A stretch of DNA of 64,000 nt from Alistipes shahii WAL 8301 (lineage in GTDB: Bacteria; Bacteroidota; Bacteroidia; Bacteroidales; Rikenellaceae), in contig NZ_CP102253.1 of the NCBI RefSeq assembly GCF_025145845.1, positions 3,472,001-3,536,000 of the forward strand, read 5' to 3'. Positions within the stretch are counted from its first letter, which is position 1. Each line of letters opens with the position of its first letter. Position numbers and translations under genes: made by a program. Shown piece by piece: positions 1-8,211 of this stretch. The notes beneath the pieces were generated by a model. That model ran no database searches, was not told the DNA's origin, and worked only from the letters and a program-made list of their open reading frames with translations.

Positions 1-29
1 GCCGGGATTGTGAAATTTGGCGCGCGGAT

Positions 30-60
30 TTTGTTTTGCCGAAATAAAAGGATATTTTTG
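30..60 (+). promoter_or_regulatory. Bacteroidetes-type promoter for the carboxynorspermidine dehydrogenase gene
   Basis: TTTG at 30-33 and TATTTTTG at 53-60 are separated by 19 bases. This fits the known Bacteroidetes sigma-factor pattern of a -33 TTTG and a -7 TAnnTTTG. The start codon follows 43 bases after the -7 box. Confidence 0.6.
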
Positions 61-103
61 TAGGCGTTAAGATGAAATCTAACTTTTAAAACCGAATAAT
101 TCT

Positions 104-1294
104 ATGTGTAAAGCGCTGATAATCGGAGCCGGCGGCGTCGGAACGGTGGTGACGCAGAAAATCGCGGCCAATCCCGTCTTCACGGACGTGATGCTGGCCA
201 GCCGTACCAAATCCAAATGCGACGCCGTTGCGGCCGCCATCGGCGGCAACCGCGTGAAGACCGCCGAGGTCGACGCCGACAGCGTGCCGCAGCTGTGCGA
301 ACTGTTCCGCGCGTTCAAACCCGACATCGTGGTCAACGTGGCGCTTCCGTACCAGGATCTCACGATCATGGACGCCTGCCTCGAATGCGGCTGCAACTAC
401 CTCGACACGGCCAACTACGAGCCGAAGGACGAGGCGCATTTCGAATACTCGTGGCAGTGGGCCTATCAGGACCGCTTCAAGGCCGCGGGACTCACGGCGA
501 TCCTCGGCTGTGGTTTCGACCCGGGCGTGACGGCCATCTTCACGGCCTATGCCGCCAAGCACCATTTCGATGAAATCCACTACCTCGACATCGTCGACTG
601 CAACGCCGGCAACCACGGCATGGCTTTCGCCACGAACTTCAACCCCGAGATCAACATCCGCGAGGTGACCCAGAAAGGGCGTTATTACGAGAACGGAGAG
701 TGGGTGGTGACCGAGCCGCACGAGATCCACAAGCCGCTCAATTATCCGGGCATCGGCGAGCGCGAGTCGTACGTCATCTACCACGAGGAGCTGGAGTCGC
801 TCGTGAAGAACTATCCCACGATCCGGCGTGCGCGCTTCTGGATGACCTTCGGTCAGGAGTACCTGACGCACCTGCGCGTGATCCAGAACATCGGCATGGC
901 GCGTATCGACCCGATCATCTACAACGGGGTCGAGATCGTCCCGATCCAGTTCCTCAAGGCGGTTCTTCCCGATCCCAAGTCTCTGGGCGCCAACTATCAC
1001 GGCCAGACCTCGATCGGCTGCCGCATCAAGGGCCTGAAGGACGGCAAGGAGCGCACCTACTATATTTATAACAACTGCGACCACGAACAAGCTTTCAAGG
1101 AGACCGGCACGCAGGCCGTGTCGTTCACCACGGGCGTTCCGGCGGCTTTGGGCGCTTCGATGTGGGCCAAGGGCCTCTGGCGCGGCGCCGGCGTGTTCAA
1201 CGTCGAGGAGTTCGATCCCGATCCGTTCCTCGCCGAGCTGGGCGAGCAGGGCCTGCCGTGGCACGAGCTGTTCGATGTGAATCTCGAAGTGTAG
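104..1294 (+). CDS. Carboxynorspermidine/carboxyspermidine dehydrogenase (saccharopine dehydrogenase family)
   Basis: This 396-residue cytoplasmic enzyme belongs to the saccharopine dehydrogenase family. The family member used in polyamine synthesis condenses aspartate semialdehyde with a diamine, using NADPH, to give carboxynorspermidine or carboxyspermidine. A Rossmann nucleotide-binding motif GAGGVG lies at residues 8-13. The motif CGFDPGVT near residue 144 is typical of the family. Length matches the family (about 400). The ATG at 104 begins just before the Rossmann strand, so the start is secure. The decarboxylase nspC follows after 427 bases, which supports the polyamine role over lysine metabolism. 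Whether the diamine is putrescine or diaminopropane cannot be read from sequence. Confidence 0.88.
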   Translation: MCKALIIGAGGVGTVVTQKIAANPVFTDVMLASRTKSKCDAVAAAIGGNRVKTAEVDADSVPQLCELFRAFKPDIVVNVALPYQDLTIMDACLECGCNYLDTANYEPKDEAHFEYSWQWAYQDRFKAAGLTAILGCGFDPGVTAIFTAYAAKHHFDEIHYLDIVDCNAGNHGMAFATNFNPEINIREVTQKGRYYENGEWVVTEPHEIHKPLNYPGIGERESYVIYHEELESLVKNYPTIRRARFWMTFGQEYLTHLRVIQNIGMARIDPIIYNGVEIVPIQFLKAVLPDPKSLGANYHGQTSIGCRIKGLKDGKERTYYIYNNCDHEQAFKETGTQAVSFTTGVPAALGASMWAKGLWRGAGVFNVEEFDPDPFLAELGEQGLPWHELFDVNLEV

Positions 1295-1332
1295 GTTTTT
1301 GAAGATTGCGGCGCAGATGCCGCACATCCCTC

Positions 1333-1381
1333 AAAATCCCCGGATGGATAGTGCCGAAGTACGTCCCATCCGGGGATTTTT
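1333..1381 (+). terminator. Intrinsic terminator after the dehydrogenase gene
   Basis: The arms AAAATCCCCGGATGG and CCATCCGGGGATTTTT are complementary around an 18-base loop, with a T run at the end. The stop codon is 39 bases upstream. The gap 1295-1721 holds this hairpin and a promoter box and nothing else that I can support. Confidence 0.8.
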
Positions 1382-1611
1382 CACGATGCACGACAGATGC
1401 ACCGCACCGATCGAAAACCGCAGCGGGATTTTCCGCTCCTCCAAAATCAAAACTGTCGTATCGTTTTCCGCAGAACCGCTTTTCCCGAAATGCCCCTGCC
1501 GGCGACCGGCTCCGATGCTTATTTCCGGACCGGGTTTCGCAAGCGATAAGTATAAATGCGTATTTTCCCGAAAACCAAGCCTGCGCAGCGTGGTTTTCAG
1601 GAGGTTTTTGC

Positions 1612-1619
1612 TACTTTTG
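1612..1619 (+). promoter_or_regulatory. Probable -7 promoter box for nspC
   Basis: TACTTTTG matches TAnnTTTG and lies about 100 bases before nspC and downstream of the terminator. No clean TTTG is present at -33, so the call rests on one box. Confidence 0.4.
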
Positions 1620-1721
1620 CAACTGTTTTGGACGTTTTCGTTGAGCGAGGGCAGAGCCGGGCTTGCCCGGATTATGCCGAGCGGAGAAAACGAAGGATGA
1701 AATCCAACTAAAAACAATTCG

Positions 1722-2861
1722 ATGATTGACTTTCTGAAACTGCCTTCACCGTGCTACGTCCTCGACGAGGAGCTGCTGGACCGGAACCTGGCGACTGTCG
1801 ACCGTGTGCGCCGGGAATCGGGCGCCGAAATTATCGTCGCCCTGAAGGCCTGCGCCATGTGGAGCATTTTTCCCGAGCTGGCGAAGCATTCCGACGGTGC
1901 GACTGCAAGTTCCGCCGCCGAGGCGCGTCTCGTTTTCGAGGAGTTCGGGCGTCCCGCCCACACCTACGCCCCGGTCTACACGGACTCCAATATCGACGAA
2001 ATCCTCAATTGCAGCGATCATATCACGTTCAATTCGCTGTCGCAGTTCCGCCGCTTCGGCCAGAAAGCCCTTATCAACGGCATTTCCTGCGGCCTGCGGA
2101 TCAACCCGCAGTATTCGCCCGTCGAGACGGACCTCTACAACCCCTGCGTCCCCGGCTCGCGGCTGGGCGTCACGGCCGAACAGCTGGCGGCGCACGGCGG
2201 ACTTCCGGCGGGTGTCGAGGGGCTGCATTTCCACGTCCTCTGCGAATCGCGCCCGGAGCATCTGCAAAAGGCGCTGGAGGCCGTCGAGACGCATTTTGGA
2301 GCGTATCTCGACCGGATCAAATGGCTCAACATGGGCGGCGGCCACCTGATGACGGCCTCGTGGTATGACTGCGACCGCCTGATCGCCCTGCTGAAGGCGT
2401 TCAGGTCCCGCCATCCGAACCTGCGGCTGATTCTCGAACCCGGCAGCGCCTTCACGTGGCGCACGGGCTTTCTGGTTTCGACCGTCGAGGACATCGTGGA
2501 GAACGGCGGGGTGACGACGGCGATGCTCGACGTGTCGTTCGCCTGCCACATGCCCGACTGCCTCGAAATGCCCTACAAACCCGCCGTCATCGGAGCGCAT
2601 GAACCTGCCGACGGCGAAAAGCGCTGGCGCATGGGCGGCACGAGCTGCCTTGCGGGCGACTACTGCGGCGACTGGGCTTTCGACCGCGAGCTGAAGGTGG
2701 GGGAGCGCGTCGTCTTCGAGGACATGATCCACTACACGATGGTCAAGACCACGATGTTCAACGGCGTCCACCATCCGGCCATCGTCATCGCGCGCCGCGA
2801 CGGCCGCACCGACGTCATCCGCGAATTCGGCTACGAGGACTTCCGGAACCGCATGTCATAG
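1722..2861 (+). CDS. nspC: Carboxynorspermidine/carboxyspermidine decarboxylase
   Basis: This PLP-dependent fold-III decarboxylase removes the carboxyl group from carboxynorspermidine or carboxyspermidine, the final step of the alternative polyamine pathway. The 379 residues match the family length. Lys42 in VALKACAMW is the expected Schiff-base lysine, placed as in the alanine racemase-like barrel. The C-terminal motif GTSCLAGDYCGDW carries the conserved cysteine region of these decarboxylases. The preceding dehydrogenase makes its substrate. The gene has its own promoter box, and the cysteate synthase start codon lies only 33 bases after its stop, so those two are probably cotranscribed. 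Confidence 0.92.
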   Translation: MIDFLKLPSPCYVLDEELLDRNLATVDRVRRESGAEIIVALKACAMWSIFPELAKHSDGATASSAAEARLVFEEFGRPAHTYAPVYTDSNIDEILNCSDHITFNSLSQFRRFGQKALINGISCGLRINPQYSPVETDLYNPCVPGSRLGVTAEQLAAHGGLPAGVEGLHFHVLCESRPEHLQKALEAVETHFGAYLDRIKWLNMGGGHLMTASWYDCDRLIALLKAFRSRHPNLRLILEPGSAFTWRTGFLVSTVEDIVENGGVTTAMLDVSFACHMPDCLEMPYKPAVIGAHEPADGEKRWRMGGTSCLAGDYCGDWAFDRELKVGERVVFEDMIHYTMVKTTMFNGVHHPAIVIARRDGRTDVIREFGYEDFRNRMS

Positions 2862-2894
2862 ACAATATTGAATTCAGATATACGAAACCTCTTC

Positions 2895-4187
2895 ATGGAA
2901 AATTTCACACCTACCCCCTACACGTTGGAATGTGTCGCCACGGGCCGCGAATTCGAAGACGCCGGCTGGATGCTTGCCGACCCGCAGTGCAAGGAGCCTT
3001 CGCTCGTGCGCACCAAATACGCCCGCAAACAGATCGACGTGAAGCCCGCCGACTGGGGCCTGTACCGTTTCTCGGACTGGATGCCCGTGCGGCGTATCCT
3101 CAAAGGTTCGTCGGCTCCCGTGACCTATAAGAGCAAGGGCCTCGCCGCGCACCTCGGGCTGGAAAACCTCTGGATCACCTTCAACGGCTGGTATCCGGCC
3201 ATCGGGGCCACGATGTCGACCTGCTCGTTCAAGGAGACCGAGGCCTATTCGGTCTGCGGCCGCGCCGCTGCCGACGAACGGCGCGTGCTGGTGGTGGCTT
3301 CGGCCGGAAACACCGCCCGGGCCTTCGCCAAGGTCTGCTCGGACAATAACATCAGGCTGCTGCTCTCGGTTCCCTACGACAATATCGGCGCGCTGTGGTT
3401 CGACCAGCCGCTGAACCCCTGCGTGAAACTCATTTCGTGCGAGAAGGGCGGCGACTATTTCGACGCCATCCATTTGAGCGACATCGCGCTGAAAAGCCCC
3501 GGCTTCTACGCCGAGGGCGGCGCCAAGAACGTCGCGCGTCGCGACGGCATGGCCTGCACGGTCCTTTCGGCCGTGACGACCATCGGCCGCATTCCCGACT
3601 ACTATTTCCAGGCTGTGGGCAGCGGCACGGGCGCCATTGCCGCTTGGGAGGCTAACATGCGTCTGGTGGAGGACGGCCGCTTCGGGCGGAATACGATGAA
3701 ACTGATGGTGGCGCAGAACGCCCCGTTCGTCCCGATGTACGACGCCTGGCAGGCGGCATCGCGCAAGCTGCTGCCTTACGACGACGACAAGGCGCGCCGC
3801 GACGCGGAGATCATCGACGCCAAGGTGCTTTCGAACCGCCGTCCGCCTTACAGCGTCACGGGCGGTCTTTTCGATGCGCTGAAAGCCACCGGCGGCGAGG
3901 TTTTCGTGGCCACGAACGCCATGGCGCGCAAGGCCCGCAAGCTGTTCCACGAACTCGAAGGCGTCGACATCTATTCGGCGGCGGGCGTTGCGCTGGCGTC
4001 GCTCGTCAATGCCGTGAACGCGGGTAAAATCGAGAAGGACGCCACCGTCATGCTCAATGTCACGGGCGGCGGCGAGGAGCACTTCAAGGAGGGCAAGGAG
4101 CTGTGGTATCTCAAGCCGAGCCACGTCTTCCCGCTCGAACCCGACGAAAACGACGTCGTGGAGAAGGTCGAGGCGCTGTTCAACTGA
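2895..4187 (+). CDS. Cysteate synthase (PLP-dependent, threonine synthase-like)
   Basis: Cysteate synthases convert O-phosphoserine and sulfite to L-cysteate. In Bacteroidetes such as Alistipes, cysteate is the head-group precursor of capnine-type sulfonolipids. The 430-residue protein is a fold-II PLP enzyme related to threonine synthase. The lysine in CSFKETEAY is the expected cofactor lysine, VVASAGNTARAF is the substrate/phosphate loop, and NVTGGGEEH near the C-terminus is a second phosphate-binding glycine loop. I chose the ATG at 2895. An in-frame TTG at 2868 would add nine residues that look like leader. It follows nspC closely. The acyltransferase and reductase that finish capnine are not in this window. 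A plain threonine synthase is the main alternative, but the sequence diverges from that family. Confidence 0.82.
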   Translation: MENFTPTPYTLECVATGREFEDAGWMLADPQCKEPSLVRTKYARKQIDVKPADWGLYRFSDWMPVRRILKGSSAPVTYKSKGLAAHLGLENLWITFNGWYPAIGATMSTCSFKETEAYSVCGRAAADERRVLVVASAGNTARAFAKVCSDNNIRLLLSVPYDNIGALWFDQPLNPCVKLISCEKGGDYFDAIHLSDIALKSPGFYAEGGAKNVARRDGMACTVLSAVTTIGRIPDYYFQAVGSGTGAIAAWEANMRLVEDGRFGRNTMKLMVAQNAPFVPMYDAWQAASRKLLPYDDDKARRDAEIIDAKVLSNRRPPYSVTGGLFDALKATGGEVFVATNAMARKARKLFHELEGVDIYSAAGVALASLVNAVNAGKIEKDATVMLNVTGGGEEHFKEGKELWYLKPSHVFPLEPDENDVVEKVEALFN

Positions 4188-4227
4188 ATGACAGCGGGTT
4201 GACTGATTGCTTCTGTGCGATTTACAC

Positions 4228-4255
4228 AAACGGGCCTGTGTAGCCCGTTTTTTTT
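4228..4255 (+). terminator. Intrinsic terminator after cysteate synthase
   Basis: AAACGGGC and GCCCGTTT pair around a short loop and are followed by five further T residues. The hairpin lies 41 bases after the stop codon. Confidence 0.75.
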
Positions 4256-4257
4256 GT

Positions 4258-4265
4258 TACCTTTG
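4258..4265 (+). promoter_or_regulatory. -7 promoter box of the TonB receptor gene
   Basis: TACCTTTG matches the Bacteroidetes -7 consensus. It overlaps the end of the previous terminator's T run, so termination and initiation are immediately adjacent. The -33 element would fall inside the terminator hairpin. Confidence 0.5.
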
Positions 4266-4267
4266 CG

Positions 4268-4313
4268 CGTCCGAACCGGGGATCAGCAGCCGGACCCGGT
4301 TCGGACGTTTTTT
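4268..4313 (+). promoter_or_regulatory. Strong hairpin with T run between promoter and start codon of the TonB receptor
   Basis: CGTCCGAACCGGG (4268-4280) pairs perfectly with CCCGGTTCGGACG (4295-4307) around a 14-base loop, followed by TTTTTT. It begins at about the expected transcription start and ends 25 bases before the receptor's ATG. By form it is an intrinsic terminator. In this position it may act as an attenuator, as a 5' stabilising stem, or simply as a second terminator for the upstream operon. Which one applies cannot be decided from sequence. Confidence 0.7.
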
Positions 4314-4338
4314 CACTTTTAACCCAAATTTCAAACAA

Positions 4339-6321
4339 ATGGAAAACATCCAAACAAAGCAGTACCCCTGCTTCAAGCGTTGGAGTCGCAAAAACTGGTC
4401 GGTTTTTGCCAGCCTCCACCGTTATGTGACTATCGGGGTCCTCTCTGTCGGGATGTCGATCCTGCTGCTTGCGACGCAAGGTGCGTCCGCGCAGACTGTC
4501 GACACGACCGCTGTCCTCAAGACATTGCGGATACGGGAAGTCGGCGTCACCGGGAGTCAGACGGCTCCCGCGCGCAACGCCCAGTCGCACACCCCGCTTT
4601 TCGACCGGAAAGCCCAGGCCCCGGCGCCTGTCCAGACTCTGGAAGCCGCCCTGCGCCTTGCTCCTTCGGTCGATGTCCGCGAACGCGGAGGCAAGGGAAC
4701 GCAGGCCGACATCTTCATCCGGGGAGGCTCTTTCGACCAGACCATGGTCCTTCTCAACGGCATTGATTTCACCGATGCCCGCACCGGGCATCAGTCCCAC
4801 GCGCTGCCCGTCGACCTCGACTGCATTTCGGCCGTCGAACTGATCGACGGCGTTCCGGGCGTTGGAGCCTACGCCGGTGCGGTGAACATCCGCACCGCGC
4901 CGCTGCGGCCCACCTACCTGCGCCTCGAAGCCTCGGGCGGCCAGTACGGCTATGGCTACGGGAATCTTTCGGGCGCGGTGAGTGCGGGACGCTTCTCGGT
5001 GCTCGGCGCGGCTTCGTACCGCCGCAGCGACGGCTACCGGCACAATACCGATTTCTCCAACTACAACGCATTCGTACGGGCGACCTACGACGGCGGGCGG
5101 GCCGGGTTCTTCGACTTGCAGGCCGGGTGGCAGGACCGCGATTTCGGCTCCAACGGTTTCTATGCGGCCTACAATCCCGACCAGTGGGAGCATACCGCCA
5201 CGGCCCTGGGGTCGCTGCGGTGGCTGAAAACCGCAGGCCGCTTTTCGCTGGGGGCCGCCGCGAGCTACCGCAAGAACTTCGACCGCTACGACTGGACGCG
5301 CGGCACGGCGATGAACCGCCACAACACGGACAATGTCGGAGCGAAGCTCTGGGCCGACTGCGACTGGGCGGCGGGCGTTACCACCGTGGGCGGAGACTAT
5401 GCTTTCAACCACATTTACAGCACCAATCTGGGTGACAAGCTTTCGGTTCCCGAAGGCCATTACACCCATGCCAAGGCGCGCCACACGGGCAACCTGTGGC
5501 TGCGGCACGCCAAGCGGTGGCGGCATTTCGACGCGGCGGCTTCGGCGGGCGTGAGCCTCACGCCCTACGGCACTTCGGCCCTGTGGAGCCTTTCGGCGGG
5601 CTATGCCCCCGCGGCCGGGCTGCGCCTCGAAGCCGGGGCGTGGCAGTCGATGCGCCTGCCGACCTTCACGGACCTCTACTACACCTCCCCGGCGCAGATC
5701 AACAATCTCGATCTTACGCCGGAACACGCAGTCACATACCGACTTGGTGTGGATTACCTCAAGCGGAGCTGGAACCTTTCGGCGCAAGCCTATTACCGCT
5801 CCGGGCGCGACATCATCGACTGGGTCTGGCGCGAGGACATGGGCAGCAAGTGGCATTCCGAACAGACGAGCAGCCTCGATACCTTCGGGATCGAACTCGC
5901 GGGCGGCTATACGGTTTCGGAAGGCTTCCTGCGCCGCGTGACGCTCTCGTACGGCTACATCACGACCGACCGGAACGCGGACGTCATCGCCAAAAGCGCG
6001 ATGGATTTCATGCGTCACAAGGCGGCATTGGCCGTGGAGGTGCATTTCCTGCGGCGGATGTCGCTTGCGCTGACCGGCTCGGTCTACGACCGCAACGGCA
6101 GCTATACGCATTACCCCGAACCGGGCAACGCCTCCCTTAACGAAGAACGCGACTACAAGCCCTATTTCCTGCTCGACGGACGTCTCCAGTGGGAGAAGGG
6201 CATCTGCCGCCTCTACGTCGACGCCACGAACATCACCGACACGCGCTACTGCGACATCGGCGGAATCCGCCTGCCGGGTTTCTGGTGTACGGGCGGGGTG
6301 ACGCTGACCATCGGCAAATAA
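4339..6321 (+). CDS. TonB-dependent outer-membrane receptor
   Basis: This outer-membrane, TonB-energised transporter takes up a ligand that I cannot identify; siderophores, cobalamin and other chelates are all possible. The product is 660 residues. After an N-terminal signal with a long n-region (cleavage probably after ASAQ near residue 52) come the plug domain (about 70-190), with the conserved IRGGSFDQTMVLLNGID segment, and a 22-strand barrel region. It ends in a short aromatic/hydrophobic beta-signal-like tail. There is no carboxypeptidase-like N-terminal domain and no SusD partner, so it is not a SusC glycan transporter. I chose the ATG at 4339. In-frame codons upstream run through the hairpin and promoter. 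No cobalamin riboswitch was seen upstream. Confidence 0.85.
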   Translation: MENIQTKQYPCFKRWSRKNWSVFASLHRYVTIGVLSVGMSILLLATQGASAQTVDTTAVLKTLRIREVGVTGSQTAPARNAQSHTPLFDRKAQAPAPVQTLEAALRLAPSVDVRERGGKGTQADIFIRGGSFDQTMVLLNGIDFTDARTGHQSHALPVDLDCISAVELIDGVPGVGAYAGAVNIRTAPLRPTYLRLEASGGQYGYGYGNLSGAVSAGRFSVLGAASYRRSDGYRHNTDFSNYNAFVRATYDGGRAGFFDLQAGWQDRDFGSNGFYAAYNPDQWEHTATALGSLRWLKTAGRFSLGAAASYRKNFDRYDWTRGTAMNRHNTDNVGAKLWADCDWAAGVTTVGGDYAFNHIYSTNLGDKLSVPEGHYTHAKARHTGNLWLRHAKRWRHFDAAASAGVSLTPYGTSALWSLSAGYAPAAGLRLEAGAWQSMRLPTFTDLYYTSPAQINNLDLTPEHAVTYRLGVDYLKRSWNLSAQAYYRSGRDIIDWVWREDMGSKWHSEQTSSLDTFGIELAGGYTVSEGFLRRVTLSYGYITTDRNADVIAKSAMDFMRHKAALAVEVHFLRRMSLALTGSVYDRNGSYTHYPEPGNASLNEERDYKPYFLLDGRLQWEKGICRLYVDATNITDTRYCDIGGIRLPGFWCTGGVTLTIGK

Positions 6322-6380
6322 CCTCTCTTTTCCGAGACCGGGGCGCTTCCGCCCCCGGATTTCGGTCCGGCTGCAATCCT

Positions 6381-6418
6381 GGCCCGGTGCACAAATGCAC
6401 CGGGCCTTTCTGTTTTTC
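6381..6418 (+). terminator. Intrinsic terminator after the TonB receptor
   Basis: GGCCCGGTGCA and TGCACCGGGCC form an 11-bp stem with a CAAA loop, followed by a T-rich tract. Confidence 0.85.
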
Positions 6419-6472
6419 GCAAAAAGCCGCCTGTTTTGTTACGGTTTTTTCGGATTTCTCCCGATTATTATT

Positions 6473-6480
6473 TATCTTTG
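6473..6480 (+). promoter_or_regulatory. -7 promoter box of the histidine degradation operon
   Basis: TATCTTTG lies 29 bases before the ftcD start codon. No other promoter-like box appears between the four hut genes, so this box probably drives all of them. Confidence 0.6.
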
Positions 6481-6509
6481 AAGTATAAGAATTTAAATGC
6501 GACGATCCT

Positions 6510-8210
6510 ATGTCCCAAAGAATCATTGAATGCGTTCCCAATTTCAGCGAGGGGCGCGATAAGGCCGTGATCCGGCAAATCACCGCGGCCATCGAGGCCT
6601 CCGGGGGCGTCAAACTGCTCGACGTGGACCCCGGCGAGGCGACCAACCGCACGGTCGTGACCTTCGTCGGCGAACCCGAAGCGGTCGTCGAGGCCGCTTT
6701 TGCCGGGGTGAAGCGGGCGGCCGAACTGATCGACATGCGCCGCCACAAGGGGGCGCATCCCCGCATGGGGGCCACCGACGTGCTGCCGCTGATACCGATT
6801 GCGGGCGTCACGCTTGCGGAGTGCGCCGAACTGGCGCGTGCGCTGGCCCGGCGTATCGCCGACGAACTGCGCATCCCGACCTATTGCTACGAGGCTGCGG
6901 CCTTTGCGCCCGAACGGAAAAACCTCGCCGTGTGCCGCGCCGGGGAGTACGAGGCCCTGCCCGAGAAACTGGCGCACACGGCATCCGCGCCCGATTTCGG
7001 GGCGCGTCCCTTCGACGAGGGGGTCGCCCGCACGGGAGCTACGACCGTCGGGGCGCGCGACTTCCTGATCGCCGTGAATTTCAACCTGAACACCACCTCC
7101 ACGCGCCGCGCCAACGCCATCGCCTTCGACGTGCGCGAAAAGGGGCGTCCCGTCCGCGAGGGCAACCCCATCACGGGCAGGGTGGTGAAGGATGCCGCGG
7201 GAAATCCCGTGATGCAGCCCGGAACGCTTCCGGCCACGAAGGCCATCGGCTGGTTCATCGAGGAGTACGGCATCGCGCAGGTCTCGATGAACATCACCGA
7301 CATCTCCCGGACGCCGCTCCACGCGGCTTTCGACGAGGTGTGCCGCAAGGCCGACGCCCGCGGCGTGCGCGTCACGGGGACCGAAATCGTGGGGCTGGTT
7401 CCGAAACGCGCTTTGGTCGAAGCCGGCAAATACTTCCTCCGCAAGCAGCGCCGCTCGACGGGCGTCGCCGAGGAGGAGATCATACGCATTGCCGTCAAGT
7501 CGATGGGACTGGACGACCTGAAGCCGTTCGATCCTGCCGAGAAGGTGATCGAGTACCTGCTTGAAGCGGAGGTTCCGAAGAAGCGGCTTATCGACATGAC
7601 CTGCAAGGCGTTCGCCGAAGAGACGGCGAGCGAATCTCCCGCTCCGGGCGGCGGCTCGATCGCGGCCTACATGGGTGCGCTGGGCGCGGCCCTCGGGACG
7701 ATGGTCGCCAACCTCTCGTCGCACAAGGCGGGGTGGGACGACCGCTGGGAGGAGTTTTCCGACTGGGCCGAACGGGGGCAGGCCGTTCTTGCGGAGCTTC
7801 TGCACCTCGTGGACGAGGACACGGCGGCGTTCAACCGCATCATGGCGGTTTTCGCCATGCCCAAGTCGACCGACGAGGAGAAGGCGGCGCGCAGCGCCGC
7901 GTTGCAGGAGGCGACGCTCTATGCCACGGAGGTTCCTCTGCGGACGATGAAGGCCGCCTCGCGGGTTTTTGAAATCGTGCGCGCCATGGCCTCGGAGGGC
8001 AACCCCAATTCGGTCTCCGACGCCGGCGTGGGTGCGCTGGCGGCCCGCAGCGCGGTGCTGGGGGCGTGCCTCAATGTGAAGATCAACGCCGCGGGGCTGA
8101 AGGACCGTGCCGTGGCCGATGCGCTGATCGCCGAAGCCGATGCGCTGGCCGCCGAAGCCGTGCGTCTCGAAGCGGAGGTCTTGCAGATCGTCGAATCTAA
8201 AATCGGATAA
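6510..8210 (+). CDS. ftcD: Bifunctional glutamate formimidoyltransferase / formimidoyl-THF cyclodeaminase
   Basis: This enzyme transfers the formimino group of formimidoylglutamate to tetrahydrofolate, then deaminates it to methenyl-THF and releases glutamate. It is the last stage of histidine breakdown. The 566 residues match the bifunctional animal and Bacteroidetes form. The transferase domain occupies about residues 1-330 (start IIECVPNFSEGRD) and the cyclodeaminase domain about 365-560, with the glycine-rich PAPGGGSIAAYMGALG. It is first in a four-gene operon, and hutU starts one base after its stop codon. With the three genes behind it, the whole histidine-to-glutamate route is present. 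Confidence 0.95.
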   Translation: MSQRIIECVPNFSEGRDKAVIRQITAAIEASGGVKLLDVDPGEATNRTVVTFVGEPEAVVEAAFAGVKRAAELIDMRRHKGAHPRMGATDVLPLIPIAGVTLAECAELARALARRIADELRIPTYCYEAAAFAPERKNLAVCRAGEYEALPEKLAHTASAPDFGARPFDEGVARTGATTVGARDFLIAVNFNLNTTSTRRANAIAFDVREKGRPVREGNPITGRVVKDAAGNPVMQPGTLPATKAIGWFIEEYGIAQVSMNITDISRTPLHAAFDEVCRKADARGVRVTGTEIVGLVPKRALVEAGKYFLRKQRRSTGVAEEEIIRIAVKSMGLDDLKPFDPAEKVIEYLLEAEVPKKRLIDMTCKAFAEETASESPAPGGGSIAAYMGALGAALGTMVANLSSHKAGWDDRWEEFSDWAERGQAVLAELLHLVDEDTAAFNRIMAVFAMPKSTDEEKAARSAALQEATLYATEVPLRTMKAASRVFEIVRAMASEGNPNSVSDAGVGALAARSAVLGACLNVKINAAGLKDRAVADALIAEADALAAEAVRLEAEVLQIVESKIG

Positions 8211-8211
8211 T

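Noticed and set aside
1299..1700. 133-codon frame in the gap before nspC
   Set aside because: It crosses the terminator and the promoter box, has no recognisable protein features, and its composition is like non-coding DNA.
4188..4338. Possible cobalamin riboswitch before the TonB receptor
   Set aside because: The leader is too short and holds no B12-box. Only the hairpins described are present.
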